Below, piece by piece: positions 17,884 to 25,813 of a stretch of DNA of 32,916 nt (position 1 is its first letter; every line of letters starts with the position of its first letter). A program made the translations under genes and the position numbers. Source of the stretch: Microcaldota archaeon (GTDB lineage: Archaea; Micrarchaeota; Micrarchaeia; Micrarchaeales; CABMGC01); assembly GCA_023270015.1 (NCBI GenBank), contig JAGDXZ010000050.1, forward strand, positions 1 through 32,916. The letters run 5' to 3'. The notes beneath the pieces were generated by a model. It was not told the origin of the DNA and ran no database searches. It worked only from the letters and a program-made list of their open reading frames with translations.

Positions 17884-20703
17884 ACGGACTTTGCGGGCAT
17901 AGAGAAAAAATGGCAGAAGAATTGGCAAGAAGCAAAGATATTTGAAGTAGAGCCAAACGACAAACCAGCTTACATGGTTTTCGCAGCATTTCCTTATGTA
18001 AACACACCTCTGCACATTGGTCACTTGCGAACATACAGCATTACTGACGCACTAGCAAGGTACAAGCGCATGCAAGGCTACAACGTCCTTTTTCCTATGG
18101 GATTCCATGCTACCGGAACACCTGTGCTTGCATTTGCAAAGCGCATAAAGAACAACGACCAAGAAATTATAAAGGAGCTCAAACTTTTCCATATCCCTGA
18201 TGAGGACATCGCAAAGATGACAGACCCTGTTTACATAACCGAATATTTCACCAAAAACAGCGAGGCAAGCTTTGCAAGGTCTGGTCTAAGCATAGACTTC
18301 AGGAGGAAATTTGTCTCCACAGAGCCTTTCTTCAGCAAGTTTGTAGAATGGCAGTTTGGGATACTCAACGACAAGCATCTTCTTGTTCAAGGCAAGCACG
18401 CAGTTGGCTGGTGCCCTAATGAAAACAATCCTGTTGGGATGCACGACACCCTGCATGATGTCGAGCCTGAGATTGAGGAGGAGGTTGCGATAGCGTTCAA
18501 GGTCGATGGCGAAGATGCGTATATGCTCTGTGCCACGTATAGGCCTGAGACCGTATTCGGCGTAACCAACATTTTTGTCAACAGAGACAGCCAGTATGTC
18601 CTTTGCAAAATTGGCGAAGATGAAAGAAGCTTCTACATCTCCAAAGAAGCAAGCTACATTTTGGGCTTTCAGCTAAAGATAAGCATATTGAAAGAACTTA
18701 GCGGACAGGAGCTCATAGAAAAGCAGTGCATAAACCCAATGAATGGAGTGAAGGTGCCAGTATACCACGGATTCTTTGTAAAGCCTGATTTGGGCACAGG
18801 AATAGTGATGAGCGTGCCAGCTCATGCGCCATTTGATTATGTCGCTTTGGAAAGGCTGAAAAAAGCGGGCATGCCCATTCCTTTGCCAATTCCGGTTCTT
18901 AAATTGGGCTCAGGCGGTAGCGTTGCTGAAAAAGAAGGCGAGCCGCTGGCAAAGGCATATCTTGATGCGCTCGGAATCGGCATAGATGCAAGCGAGGAGA
19001 AGATAGAAGAAGCAACAAAGCTCGAGTATAAGGAGGAGTCCAGATACGGAATAATGACAGTAGAGGGCTACGAGGGGATGCGAGAGCCAGAAGCCAGGGA
19101 GAAGATAAAAGAGAAGCTGCTTAACGACAAGAACGCATTGCCAATTTACATTCTTGCGAATGCACCGGTCTATTGCAGGTGCGGCGCAAAAATTGTTGTA
19201 AAGATTGTGGAAAATCAGTGGTTCCTAAACTATGGTGACGAGCAGTGGAAGCAGCAGGTAAGGGCACATCTGCCGAATATGACATTGGTGCCGGAAAAGA
19301 TAAGGTCGGCTTTTGAAAATACTGTAGAATGGCTTAATCTGCGTGCTGTTGCGCGTGCACAAGGGCTTGGCACGAGATTCCCTCTCGACAAAAACTACAT
19401 AATAGAATCGCTTTCCGATTCAACGATATACCCAGCGTTCTATACTATCTCTCACATAATAAGGGGGATAGAGCCAGAGAATCTCAAGCCATCTTTCTTT
19501 GACTATGTGTTCTTGGGTAAGGGCGATATAGAGCAGGTTGCGAAAGATACTGGCATAGACTACCAAATAATTAAAAGATGCAGAGAGTCTTTCGATTACT
19601 GGTATAGGCAAACGTCAAACCACTCCGGACTAGACCTGATACCGAACCACCTTACCATGTATATTTTCAACCATCTTGCAGTCTTTAACAAGGAATATTG
19701 GCCAAAGCAGATAGTGGTCAATGGCATGCTTCTTATGGAAGGAGAAAAGATGAGCAAAAGCCTTGGAAATATTGTGCCGCTAATAGACGGCGCCGAGACT
19801 TACGGCGTAGATCCCCTTAGGATAAACCTTATTGCTGGCGCTGACCTTTATAGCGATGCAGACTTTTCTGTAAAGGCAGTTAGAGGCATCCAGGAAAGGC
19901 TTGAGTATTTGTATGATACTGCGCTGAAGCTTGACTCGCTCCAAAGCGGTGGCCTTAAGCAAATAGACTATTGGCTTTATTCAAAGCTCAGCAGGAAGGT
20001 AGAGCAAGCAACAAAGGCGATGGATGCCTTTGAGTTTAGAGAAGCGTATCAGCGCATATTCTACGACAGTGTGATAGAATTGAAGCGATACTTCGCAAGA
20101 GGCGGCAACAACGCAATTGTTGTAAAGGACTTTATCTCCGACATAGCGCTGATGCTTCAACCTATAGCTCCGCACTTTGCCGAGGAACTTTGGCACCAGC
20201 TTGGCAATAACACCTTTGTATCTCTTGAAAAGTGGCCTCAAGCTAGAAAAGACTTGGTAAGCGAAAAAATCGAGACGCTTGAAGAAGAGATAGACTCAGT
20301 TATAGAGGATGCAAAAGAAGTCTCTAACCTTATGACGAGGAAATCAGGTAAGAGGGTGAAGAGGATAAGGGTAATAGTTGCAGACCAGTGGAAAAGAGAT
20401 CTTTACAACAAGTACGTTGAATCAAAGGACATTGCTAGAGCTCTAGAGGGTTTTGAAGGCAAGGTAAACAAAGATGTTGCCGCAAAATATCTTGCTCAGT
20501 TTGTGAAGCCGGGCATAGAGCTTAAGCCTATTGAGATTTCATCCAGCGAGGAATACCAAGCATTTAGCACTGCTATCGAGTATATGCAAAGTATGCTAGG
20601 ATGCGATGTCAGTATAGAGGAGGAAGCAAAATCAAATTCAACAAGGGCTTCTAGAGCCTCGCCGCTAAAGCCTAGCTTGGATGTAGAACTAGAACTTGCC
20701 TAG
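17884..20703 (+). CDS. leuS: Leucyl-tRNA synthetase, apparently initiated at ACG (17884)
   Basis: HIGH motif (PLHIGHLRTY), KMSKS (EKMSKSLGN). Frame upstream of the first ATG (17974) encodes a class-I aaRS-like N-terminus (T/M)DFAGIEKKWQKNWQEAKIFEVEPNDKPAYM with no ATG/GTG/TTG before the stop. Confidence 0.9.
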   Translation, partial: TDFAGIEKKWQKNWQEAKIFEVEPNDKPAYMVFAAFPYVNTPLHIGHLRTYSITDALARYKRMQGYNVLFPMGFHATGTPVLAFAKRIKNNDQEIIKELKLFHIPDEDIAKMTDPVYITEYFTKNSEASFARSGLSIDFRRKFVSTEPFFSKFVEWQFGILNDKHLLVQGKHAVGWCPNENNPVGMHDTLHDVEPEIEEEVAIAFKVDGEDAYMLCATYRPETVFGVTNIFVNRDSQYVLCKIGEDERSFYISKEASYILGFQLKISILKELSGQELIEKQCINPMNGVKVPVYHGFFVKPDLGTGIVMSVPAHAPFDYVALERLKKAGMPIPLPIPVLKLGSGGSVAEKEGEPLAKAYLDALGIGIDASEEKIEEATKLEYKEESRYGIMTVEGYEGMREPEAREKIKEKLLNDKNALPIYILANAPVYCRCGAKIVVKIVENQWFLNYGDEQWKQQVRAHLPNMTLVPEKIRSAFENTVEWLNLRAVARAQGLGTRFPLDKNYIIESLSDSTIYPAFYTISHIIRGIEPENLKPSFFDYVFLGKGDIEQVAKDTGIDYQIIKRCRESFDYWYRQTSNHSGLDLIPNHLTMYIFNHLAVFNKEYWPKQIVVNGMLLMEGEKMSKSLGNIVPLIDGAETYGVDPLRINLIAGADLYSDADFSVKAVRGIQERLEYLYDTALKLDSLQSGGLKQIDYWLYSKLSRKVEQATKAMDAFEFREAYQRIFYDSVIELKRYFARGGNNAIVVKDFISDIALMLQPIAPHFAEELWHQLGNNTFVSLEKWPQARKDLVSEKIETLEEEIDSVIEDAKEVSNLMTRKSGKRVKRIRVIVADQWKRDLYNKYVESKDIARALEGFEGKVNKDVAAKYLAQFVKPGIELKPIEISSSEEYQAFSTAIEYMQSMLGCDVSIEEEAKSNSTRASRASPLKPSLDVELELA

Positions 20704-21741
20704 TTAGAGCATGCCTAAGCCAAATTCTGTGTGCTCTTCTTTTTTGCCTAGCACAGAAGCTCCAGACACGCCAGTAAAGATCGCAATAACTTCTACTCTA
20801 TTTTCATAAGTAGGATCCAATCTGGCTCCCCAAGTGACGTTGGCATTCGGCGCTATATGCTCAGTAAGCCTCGTACCTATTTCATTTGCTTCACCAAGGG
20901 TTAAGTCAGGTCCGCCTATTATGTGGATTAGCACGCCAGTAGCTTTTGAATAATCCACGTCAAGGAGCTTGTTCTTAAGTGTACTTTCCACAACGTCACT
21001 TACCTTGTTAGTTCCCTGCCCTGTTCCTACGCTTATCATTGCAAGCCCGCCGGCCGACATTATGTTTCTGACATCTGCAAAATCTAGGTTTATCAGGCTT
21101 GGTTGCGTTATGGTTTCAGTTATGCCTCTAACTGCCTTCGCAGTTATCTCGTCGGCTAGCGCAAACGCCTTTTCTATAGGCAGGTTTGGATAAAGGTCTA
21201 CCAGTCTTTGGTTATCTATAACGACAAGCGTGTCAACGTTCTGCCTAAGCTTCTCTATTCCTTTCTTCGCGGTTTCAAGCCTTACACGTTCGAGAGAGAA
21301 AGGCATGGTCACTATGCCTATTACTATTGCACCCTGCTCTTTTGCTACTCTAGAGACTATCGGTGCGGCGCCTGTGCCTGTGCCGCCGCCCATGCCTGCA
21401 GTGAGAAAAACAAGGTTGGTATCCTTGAGCAGCAATGCGATCTCGCCCCTGCTGAGCTCAGCTGCCTTTTCACCTATCTCCGGGAATCCTCCAGCGCCAA
21501 GGCCGTGTGTAAGCTCTTTGCCAAGTATAAGTTTTGTAATGTTGTTATTGAGCATTCCAAGGTGCTTTGCATCAGTATTGAAGGCGAAGAGGCTTGCACC
21601 TTTTATATCCATTTGGCTAAGTCTTTGCACCGCGTTGTTGCCGCCTCCGCCTACTCCAACAACAGCTATTTTTGGTTTGAAAAGTTCCTCTTCATTTATC
21701 AGCTGCGTTGCTTGTTCTTGAGGGTCGCCAAATCCATACAT
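20704..21741 (-). CDS. ftsZ2: Cell division protein FtsZ (paralogue 2)
   Basis: GMGGGTGTGAAPIV, VVGVGGGGNNAVQRL, INLDFADVRNIM. Confidence 0.96.
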   Translation of the reverse strand: MYGFGDPQEQATQLINEEELFKPKIAVVGVGGGGNNAVQRLSQMDIKGASLFAFNTDAKHLGMLNNNITKLILGKELTHGLGAGGFPEIGEKAAELSRGEIALLLKDTNLVFLTAGMGGGTGTGAAPIVSRVAKEQGAIVIGIVTMPFSLERVRLETAKKGIEKLRQNVDTLVVIDNQRLVDLYPNLPIEKAFALADEITAKAVRGITETITQPSLINLDFADVRNIMSAGGLAMISVGTGQGTNKVSDVVESTLKNKLLDVDYSKATGVLIHIIGGPDLTLGEANEIGTRLTEHIAPNANVTWGARLDPTYENRVEVIAIFTGVSGASVLGKKEEHTEFGLGML

Positions 21742-21815
21742 TTCTATCGATTATTACTCAAAAACTCAAAAATAAAATACTTACCTTTGCACCCTTTTCT
21801 TTCTCGTCATGTTTG

Positions 21816-22865
21816 CTATTTTTCAATATTTGTTCCAAACTCTCCGAATTTCTCTCTTAGTTTGCTAACTACATGCAGGGCTGCTTCTTCCGCCCTTTCT
21901 TTTTCTGGCCCGTATGCACCTGCCGCGCATGCATGGCCACCACCGCTGCCACTTAGCAAAGGTGCAATCTCTCTCATGAATATGCCTAGATGAATGCCAA
22001 GCTTCCTGTCAAGTGGGGATCTAAGTCTTGCAGAGACCGAACCTTCGTATTGTGTCACTGCCCAAAATACAGCGGCATCTGCACCCATGTTCATGGCAGT
22101 GTCTGCAGCAACGTTTGCATGCTCCGTGGCTTTACCGAAAACTAGCAGATAGTTCCCTATTTTTTCTACGTGTGCCCTTTGCACATCTGCTACCGTCATG
22201 TACCTGTTCTCTATAGGTATGTTCTCATGGTATTGCTCTTGAAGCGCAGCATAGGAAGTACCTGAGATTTCAAAAAGCTGCGATAGTTGCAAAAAAGTAA
22301 GCGGACTTGCATTCTGTAAGTCAGCCGAATCAGCGGTTATGCCATTGACAAGAAGCAATGCTGCCTCTTTGCTTATCTTCTTTCCAAGCCTTTGTAATAC
22401 TGCATAAACAATGCTTGACGTGGAATTAAAGCTTTCGTCGCTAAAAAGCAATACGGACTTTGCATTTGGCAGTTCCGTTGTCAGCTCTTCCTGCTCGAGA
22501 TGGTGGTCTATAAACAGCACTTCTCCGCTATATGTAGCAAGGTCTTTTGCGAATGGACCTAAAACAGCAGTGTTGTTGGCATCGGTTACAATAACTACTT
22601 CCTTTTCCTGGAATTTTGCAGAAATCTTTTTGTCGTAGCCCACGCTTGCAAGCATTTTCTTTGCGTTGTTTGTAAGGAAGTCAGGCATTGCTACTGTGCT
22701 GTTGGGCAAATACTCTGACAACGCCACAGCCGAGCCTACGGCGTCTCTGTCGCCTATTGAATGAAAGGTTATAAGGACTTCCTTTTCAAAATAGGACCTT
22801 ATGGTGTTAACAAGTTCATCAAAGTCTAGTTTCCTAATCAAGCAATCACTGGCTTCTGGATCCAT
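21816..22865 (-). CDS. DHH/DHHA1-family phosphoesterase (RecJ/NrnA-like)
   Basis: FHSIGDRDAVGSAVAL, VTDANN, FIDHHLEQ, GSGGGHACAAG. Start ATG 22865 (MDPEASD) is plausible; the track has 22889. Confidence 0.9.
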   Translation of the reverse strand: MDPEASDCLIRKLDFDELVNTIRSYFEKEVLITFHSIGDRDAVGSAVALSEYLPNSTVAMPDFLTNNAKKMLASVGYDKKISAKFQEKEVVIVTDANNTAVLGPFAKDLATYSGEVLFIDHHLEQEELTTELPNAKSVLLFSDESFNSTSSIVYAVLQRLGKKISKEAALLLVNGITADSADLQNASPLTFLQLSQLFEISGTSYAALQEQYHENIPIENRYMTVADVQRAHVEKIGNYLLVFGKATEHANVAADTAMNMGADAAVFWAVTQYEGSVSARLRSPLDRKLGIHLGIFMREIAPLLSGSGGGHACAAGAYGPEKERAEEAALHVVSKLREKFGEFGTNIEK

Positions 22866-23199
22866 ATAGCTGCGAAAGCTTTTCGCCAAGCTGTTTTTCT
22901 TTTTCTTTTAGCTCGTTGTACTGCTTTGTAGAGGTGCTTATCCTTAGCCTCAGCATCTCGGCTCTGTTGTCAAGATCGCCCAATGCCTTCTCCTTTGTTG
23001 TTTCTACCATTACGCCTCCAACGCTAAGATAAATCTTTCCATTTGAGGCTTGTACTTCTTGCTTCGCCCTCTCCACCTCTTCTTTCTGGTTTTGAAGTTG
23101 ATCTAGCAAAGCAGCAAAAGACCTGAGCTGCTCTTGCACTGCTTGATATTCTTCTACAAGCTTTTCTACATCGTTTTCCAAGTTAGGCCCTTGAGCCAT
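22846..23199 (-). CDS. pfdB: Prefoldin beta subunit
   Basis: Coiled coil flanking IYLSVGGVMVETTKEKALGDL, resembling the prefoldin beta core (IYKTVG-LIVKTTKEKA); adjacent to DHH as in other archaea. Confidence 0.85.
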   Translation of the reverse strand: MAQGPNLENDVEKLVEEYQAVQEQLRSFAALLDQLQNQKEEVERAKQEVQASNGKIYLSVGGVMVETTKEKALGDLDNRAEMLRLRISTSTKQYNELKEKEKQLGEKLSQLYGSRSQ

Positions 23200-23312
23200 G
23201 AAAATCAAGAATATTATTGTGCGATAGAATTAATAAGCATACAAGACTCTGTTTTCATGCTTTGAATTTTGAATAGTTACTAAAATAAAAAGTTGCCGAT
23301 TGAATTTACCAT

Positions 23313-23840
23313 GTGGCGGACCTTGAAGAATTACTAAGATCTAAAATAAGAAGTGTAAAAGACTTCCCTAAACCAGGAATTATTTTCAGGGACATCACGC
23401 CCCTGCTCAAAGATCCTATTGCTTTTGGTTCAGTAGTAGATGCGCTTGCAAAGCATTTCGCAGAAAGGCATGTGGATTATGTTGCAGGAATAGAAGCAAG
23501 AGGGTTCATAGTCGGCGCAGCGGTTGCCAGCAAGCTCGGCGTGGGCTTTATACCGATAAGGAAAAAAGGCAAGCTGCCCTACAAGACTATAAGCAAGGAC
23601 TACCAGCTTGAGTATAATACTGAAACAATCGAGATCCACGCAGACGCTGTGGAACCTGGTAAAAAGGTTGCTGTGATAGATGACCTTTTAGCCACAGGGG
23701 GCACTTCAGAAGCCGCTTGCGAGCTCATAGAGCAGCTAGGCGGCAAAGTTGCGGGTGTTGGCTTTGTTGTAGAGTTGAAGGACCTTAATGGCAGGGAGCG
23801 CCTAAAGGGAAGGAATATATTTTCTCTTGCCCAGTACTGA
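23313..23840 (+). CDS. apt: Adenine phosphoribosyltransferase
   Basis: PRPP motif VAVIDDLLATGGTSEAA; DFPKPGIIFRDITPLL; IEARGFIVGAAVASKLGVGFIPIRKKGKLP. GTG start. Confidence 0.95.
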   Translation: MADLEELLRSKIRSVKDFPKPGIIFRDITPLLKDPIAFGSVVDALAKHFAERHVDYVAGIEARGFIVGAAVASKLGVGFIPIRKKGKLPYKTISKDYQLEYNTETIEIHADAVEPGKKVAVIDDLLATGGTSEAACELIEQLGGKVAGVGFVVELKDLNGRERLKGRNIFSLAQY

Positions 23841-23843
23841 CTT
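23791..23843 (+). repeat. 53-bp direct repeat copy A (3' end of apt including stop)
   Basis: gcagggagcgcctaaagggaaggAatatattttctcttgcccagtactgactt; matches 25226-25278 at 52/53 positions. Confidence 0.97.
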
Positions 23844-23852
23844 TTATAGGTC

Positions 23853-23897
23853 GTCTTACCATGGTCGCCACCTGGTATAGCGGTAATCTGGTAAGAC
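23853..23897. other. Inverted repeat/hairpin (9-bp perfect stem, 27-nt loop)
   Basis: GTCTTACCA (23853-23861) pairs with TGGTAAGAC (23889-23897), 9 nt after repeat copy A; followed by ACC A. Confidence 0.8.
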
Positions 23898-23932
23898 ACC
23901 AATAAGAAAGTTATGTTGTAGAGGATTAGGAA

Positions 23933-25174
23933 TCATTCAACACGCATCTTATTACTGTTACTTTCCTCTTTTCTTTCGGCGTTTCTCAGGGTTGCTGCTT
24001 TTGCCTCGTATGCTTTGTCAATGGCCCTCTTGAGGTGCTTGAACGGAGTAAGGTCTAATGTCTTGTCTCTAAAGTTTACCACTGTTCCCTTTTCCGCTTC
24101 TTCCATCAGCTTGCTTACTTTTGAGCTTGCACCCAAGAAGCCTTTTTCTATTATGCCATTTGCTATTGAGCCGCCGTACTTTGGATCTACTTTTGATAGG
24201 TCGTAGTTGAGCAGCTCTTCCGTGGTTGCGAACTCAGCCACAACCTTGCCTTTGTGGTAAAGCTTAGCAGATCCGTCTTTGTATATCCTTACAACAAGCC
24301 TGTTGAGCAACGGCGCCTCGTCGTGTGCTGGGTAGCCGTCGTAAGTTGTTATACTTCCGCGGCCGCGCTCGCCGTCTATGACTGCAAACTGTTTATCGGC
24401 AAACGTCACGTCATCGCTTACGTGGAGCAGTATTGGAAATATAAACTCGACGCTCTTGTTTTTTACTTCTGTTGTTACCAGCACCCCGTCAATTGTGTAT
24501 TGTGCTGTATCACTTATTTTCTCTACAACAGTGACCCCTGAGCTGAAGCTTCCTATTTCCATGCCTCCCACATTCACCTTTATTGTGAACGGTTTGTTGC
24601 TGGCAAGGCCAAACTTTCCGGCCGTTGATATGCCAGACATGCCCACAGCGTACTGCAACTCGTCACGCGGCGTACTTACCTGTATTTCCATTGTGCCGTC
24701 GTCTTTCATTCGTACAGGCAGCAACTCATTCGTTTCTGTAAGTAGCCTTTCAATGATAGAGACTGTTTCGTTTGATGCGGGTATTGTGACTTGTACGTTG
24801 GCAGCTCGCGCCAGCATCGCTCGTATCGCTTCAGCGCTAGTCGCATCGACAGCGCCTGAGCCTATATCAAGAGAACGGCCTGCGCCGAAAGGCGCGCCGT
24901 CATCCTTCAACTCTAGCACAACACTACCGTCATCGAGAGTTATATGGCCGCCTCCGCCGGGTCTCAAATCTTCCACAGTAATAGTGCCTTTCAGCTTTCC
25001 AGTGGCAAAGGCCTCCCAGTTGCTTGGGATTGGTGCAGCTTTAAATTCATTCAAAGTAGTGATCCTCAATGGCACCAAAGTGACTTTCCTCTCGTCTTCG
25101 TTGAAAGTTACTCTCATTACCACTATTTGTCTCTCGCCAGCAAGCTTATCGAGCTCCTGCATTTGCTCTTGCAT
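23933..25174 (-). CDS. Hypothetical protein within the direct-repeat-flanked segment; weak resemblance to a degenerate Nudix-like core
   Basis: ORF open from 25216; ATG 25174 preceded by GGTGAT-att; TATA-like TTTATAAA further upstream. Segment GGGGHITLDDGSVVLELKDDGAPFGAGRSLDIGSGAVDATSAEAIRAMLARA is vaguely Nudix-like, without catalytic glutamates. Confidence 0.7.
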   Translation of the reverse strand: MQEQMQELDKLAGERQIVVMRVTFNEDERKVTLVPLRITTLNEFKAAPIPSNWEAFATGKLKGTITVEDLRPGGGGHITLDDGSVVLELKDDGAPFGAGRSLDIGSGAVDATSAEAIRAMLARAANVQVTIPASNETVSIIERLLTETNELLPVRMKDDGTMEIQVSTPRDELQYAVGMSGISTAGKFGLASNKPFTIKVNVGGMEIGSFSSGVTVVEKISDTAQYTIDGVLVTTEVKNKSVEFIFPILLHVSDDVTFADKQFAVIDGERGRGSITTYDGYPAHDEAPLLNRLVVRIYKDGSAKLYHKGKVVAEFATTEELLNYDLSKVDPKYGGSIANGIIEKGFLGASSKVSKLMEEAEKGTVVNFRDKTLDLTPFKHLKRAIDKAYEAKAATLRNAERKEESNSNKMRVE

Positions 25175-25225
25175 AATATCACCATAAGCAGTTAGTTTTT
25201 GGTCATTTATAAACATTTCTATTGT

Positions 25226-25278
25226 GCAGGGAGCGCCTAAAGGGAAGGCATATATTTTCTCTTGCCCAGTACTGACTT
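25226..25278 (+). repeat. 53-bp direct repeat copy B (displaced copy of the apt 3' end)
   Basis: gcagggagcgcctaaagggaaggCatatattttctcttgcccagtactgactt; one mismatch to copy A, offset 1435 bp. Confidence 0.97.
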
Positions 25279-25339
25279 GCGACAGCCATCGGCGTTGCCG
25301 ATGCGATACTAACTTATATTTTTGTGCGGAATTATCATC

Positions 25340-25813
25340 ATGCTTAACGAGGCCTCACTCATAGAAAACGAGCTAACGCTAAGGAAGCTGAGGATAGACA
25401 GCACAACCACCGAGACAAGAAGGGCCATTGCAAGGTGGCTCGCGCTTGCATTGGGGCTTGTCAATCCCGGCGAGTCTAGGCAGAGCGCCGTGGAGGTGCT
25501 AGACAGCCTTCTCTATTTCCAGTTCGTAAAGCAGCAAGACCCTGATGTTGAAATGATAAAACAATACATAGCAACAAATTGGGAACCTATAAATGAGAAG
25601 ACGCTGCGATACCACCTTCTTCGAATGAAAAGAATGGGTCTTATTGATAATTCGCAAGGCAAGTTTTACTTTAAGCCTCCTGCAAGCGGAGACAGGTTTA
25701 ATGCCAACGTAGTTTTTTCCAGCATATTCGAACAGAATTTAAAGGAAATCGTTGAAAGAATAGGGAAGGTCATAGAGGAGTTTAGAAACAAGAGCAAGAT
25801 CATGGGTGAGTAG
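25340..25813 (+). CDS. HTH transcriptional regulator-like protein
   Basis: EKTLRYHLLRMKRMGLIDNSQGKFYF winged-HTH-like segment; TATA-like TTATATTTTT ~20 nt before the ATG at 25340. Confidence 0.6.
   Translation: MLNEASLIENELTLRKLRIDSTTTETRRAIARWLALALGLVNPGESRQSAVEVLDSLLYFQFVKQQDPDVEMIKQYIATNWEPINEKTLRYHLLRMKRMGLIDNSQGKFYFKPPASGDRFNANVVFSSIFEQNLKEIVERIGKVIEEFRNKSKIMGE

Noticed and set aside
17714-17902. 62-aa ORF spanning tRNA-Cys
   Set aside because: Overlaps the tRNA and its flanks; coincidental frame.
21208-21993. 261-aa plus-strand ORF
   Set aside because: Antisense across ftsZ2 and the DHH gene; no plausible domain, Cys/aromatic-rich shadow translation.
23853-23905. Complete or split tRNA at the insert boundary
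   Set aside because: No T-arm (GGTTCRA..CC) nearby, no valid D-stem, and no U33 in any candidate anticodon loop; kept only as a hairpin.
24378-25187. 269-aa plus-strand ORF within the repeat-flanked insert
   Set aside because: Antisense to the 23933-25174 gene, which has SD and TATA context and a better protein-like composition; the plus-strand product is S/T/P-rich as expected for a shadow ORF.
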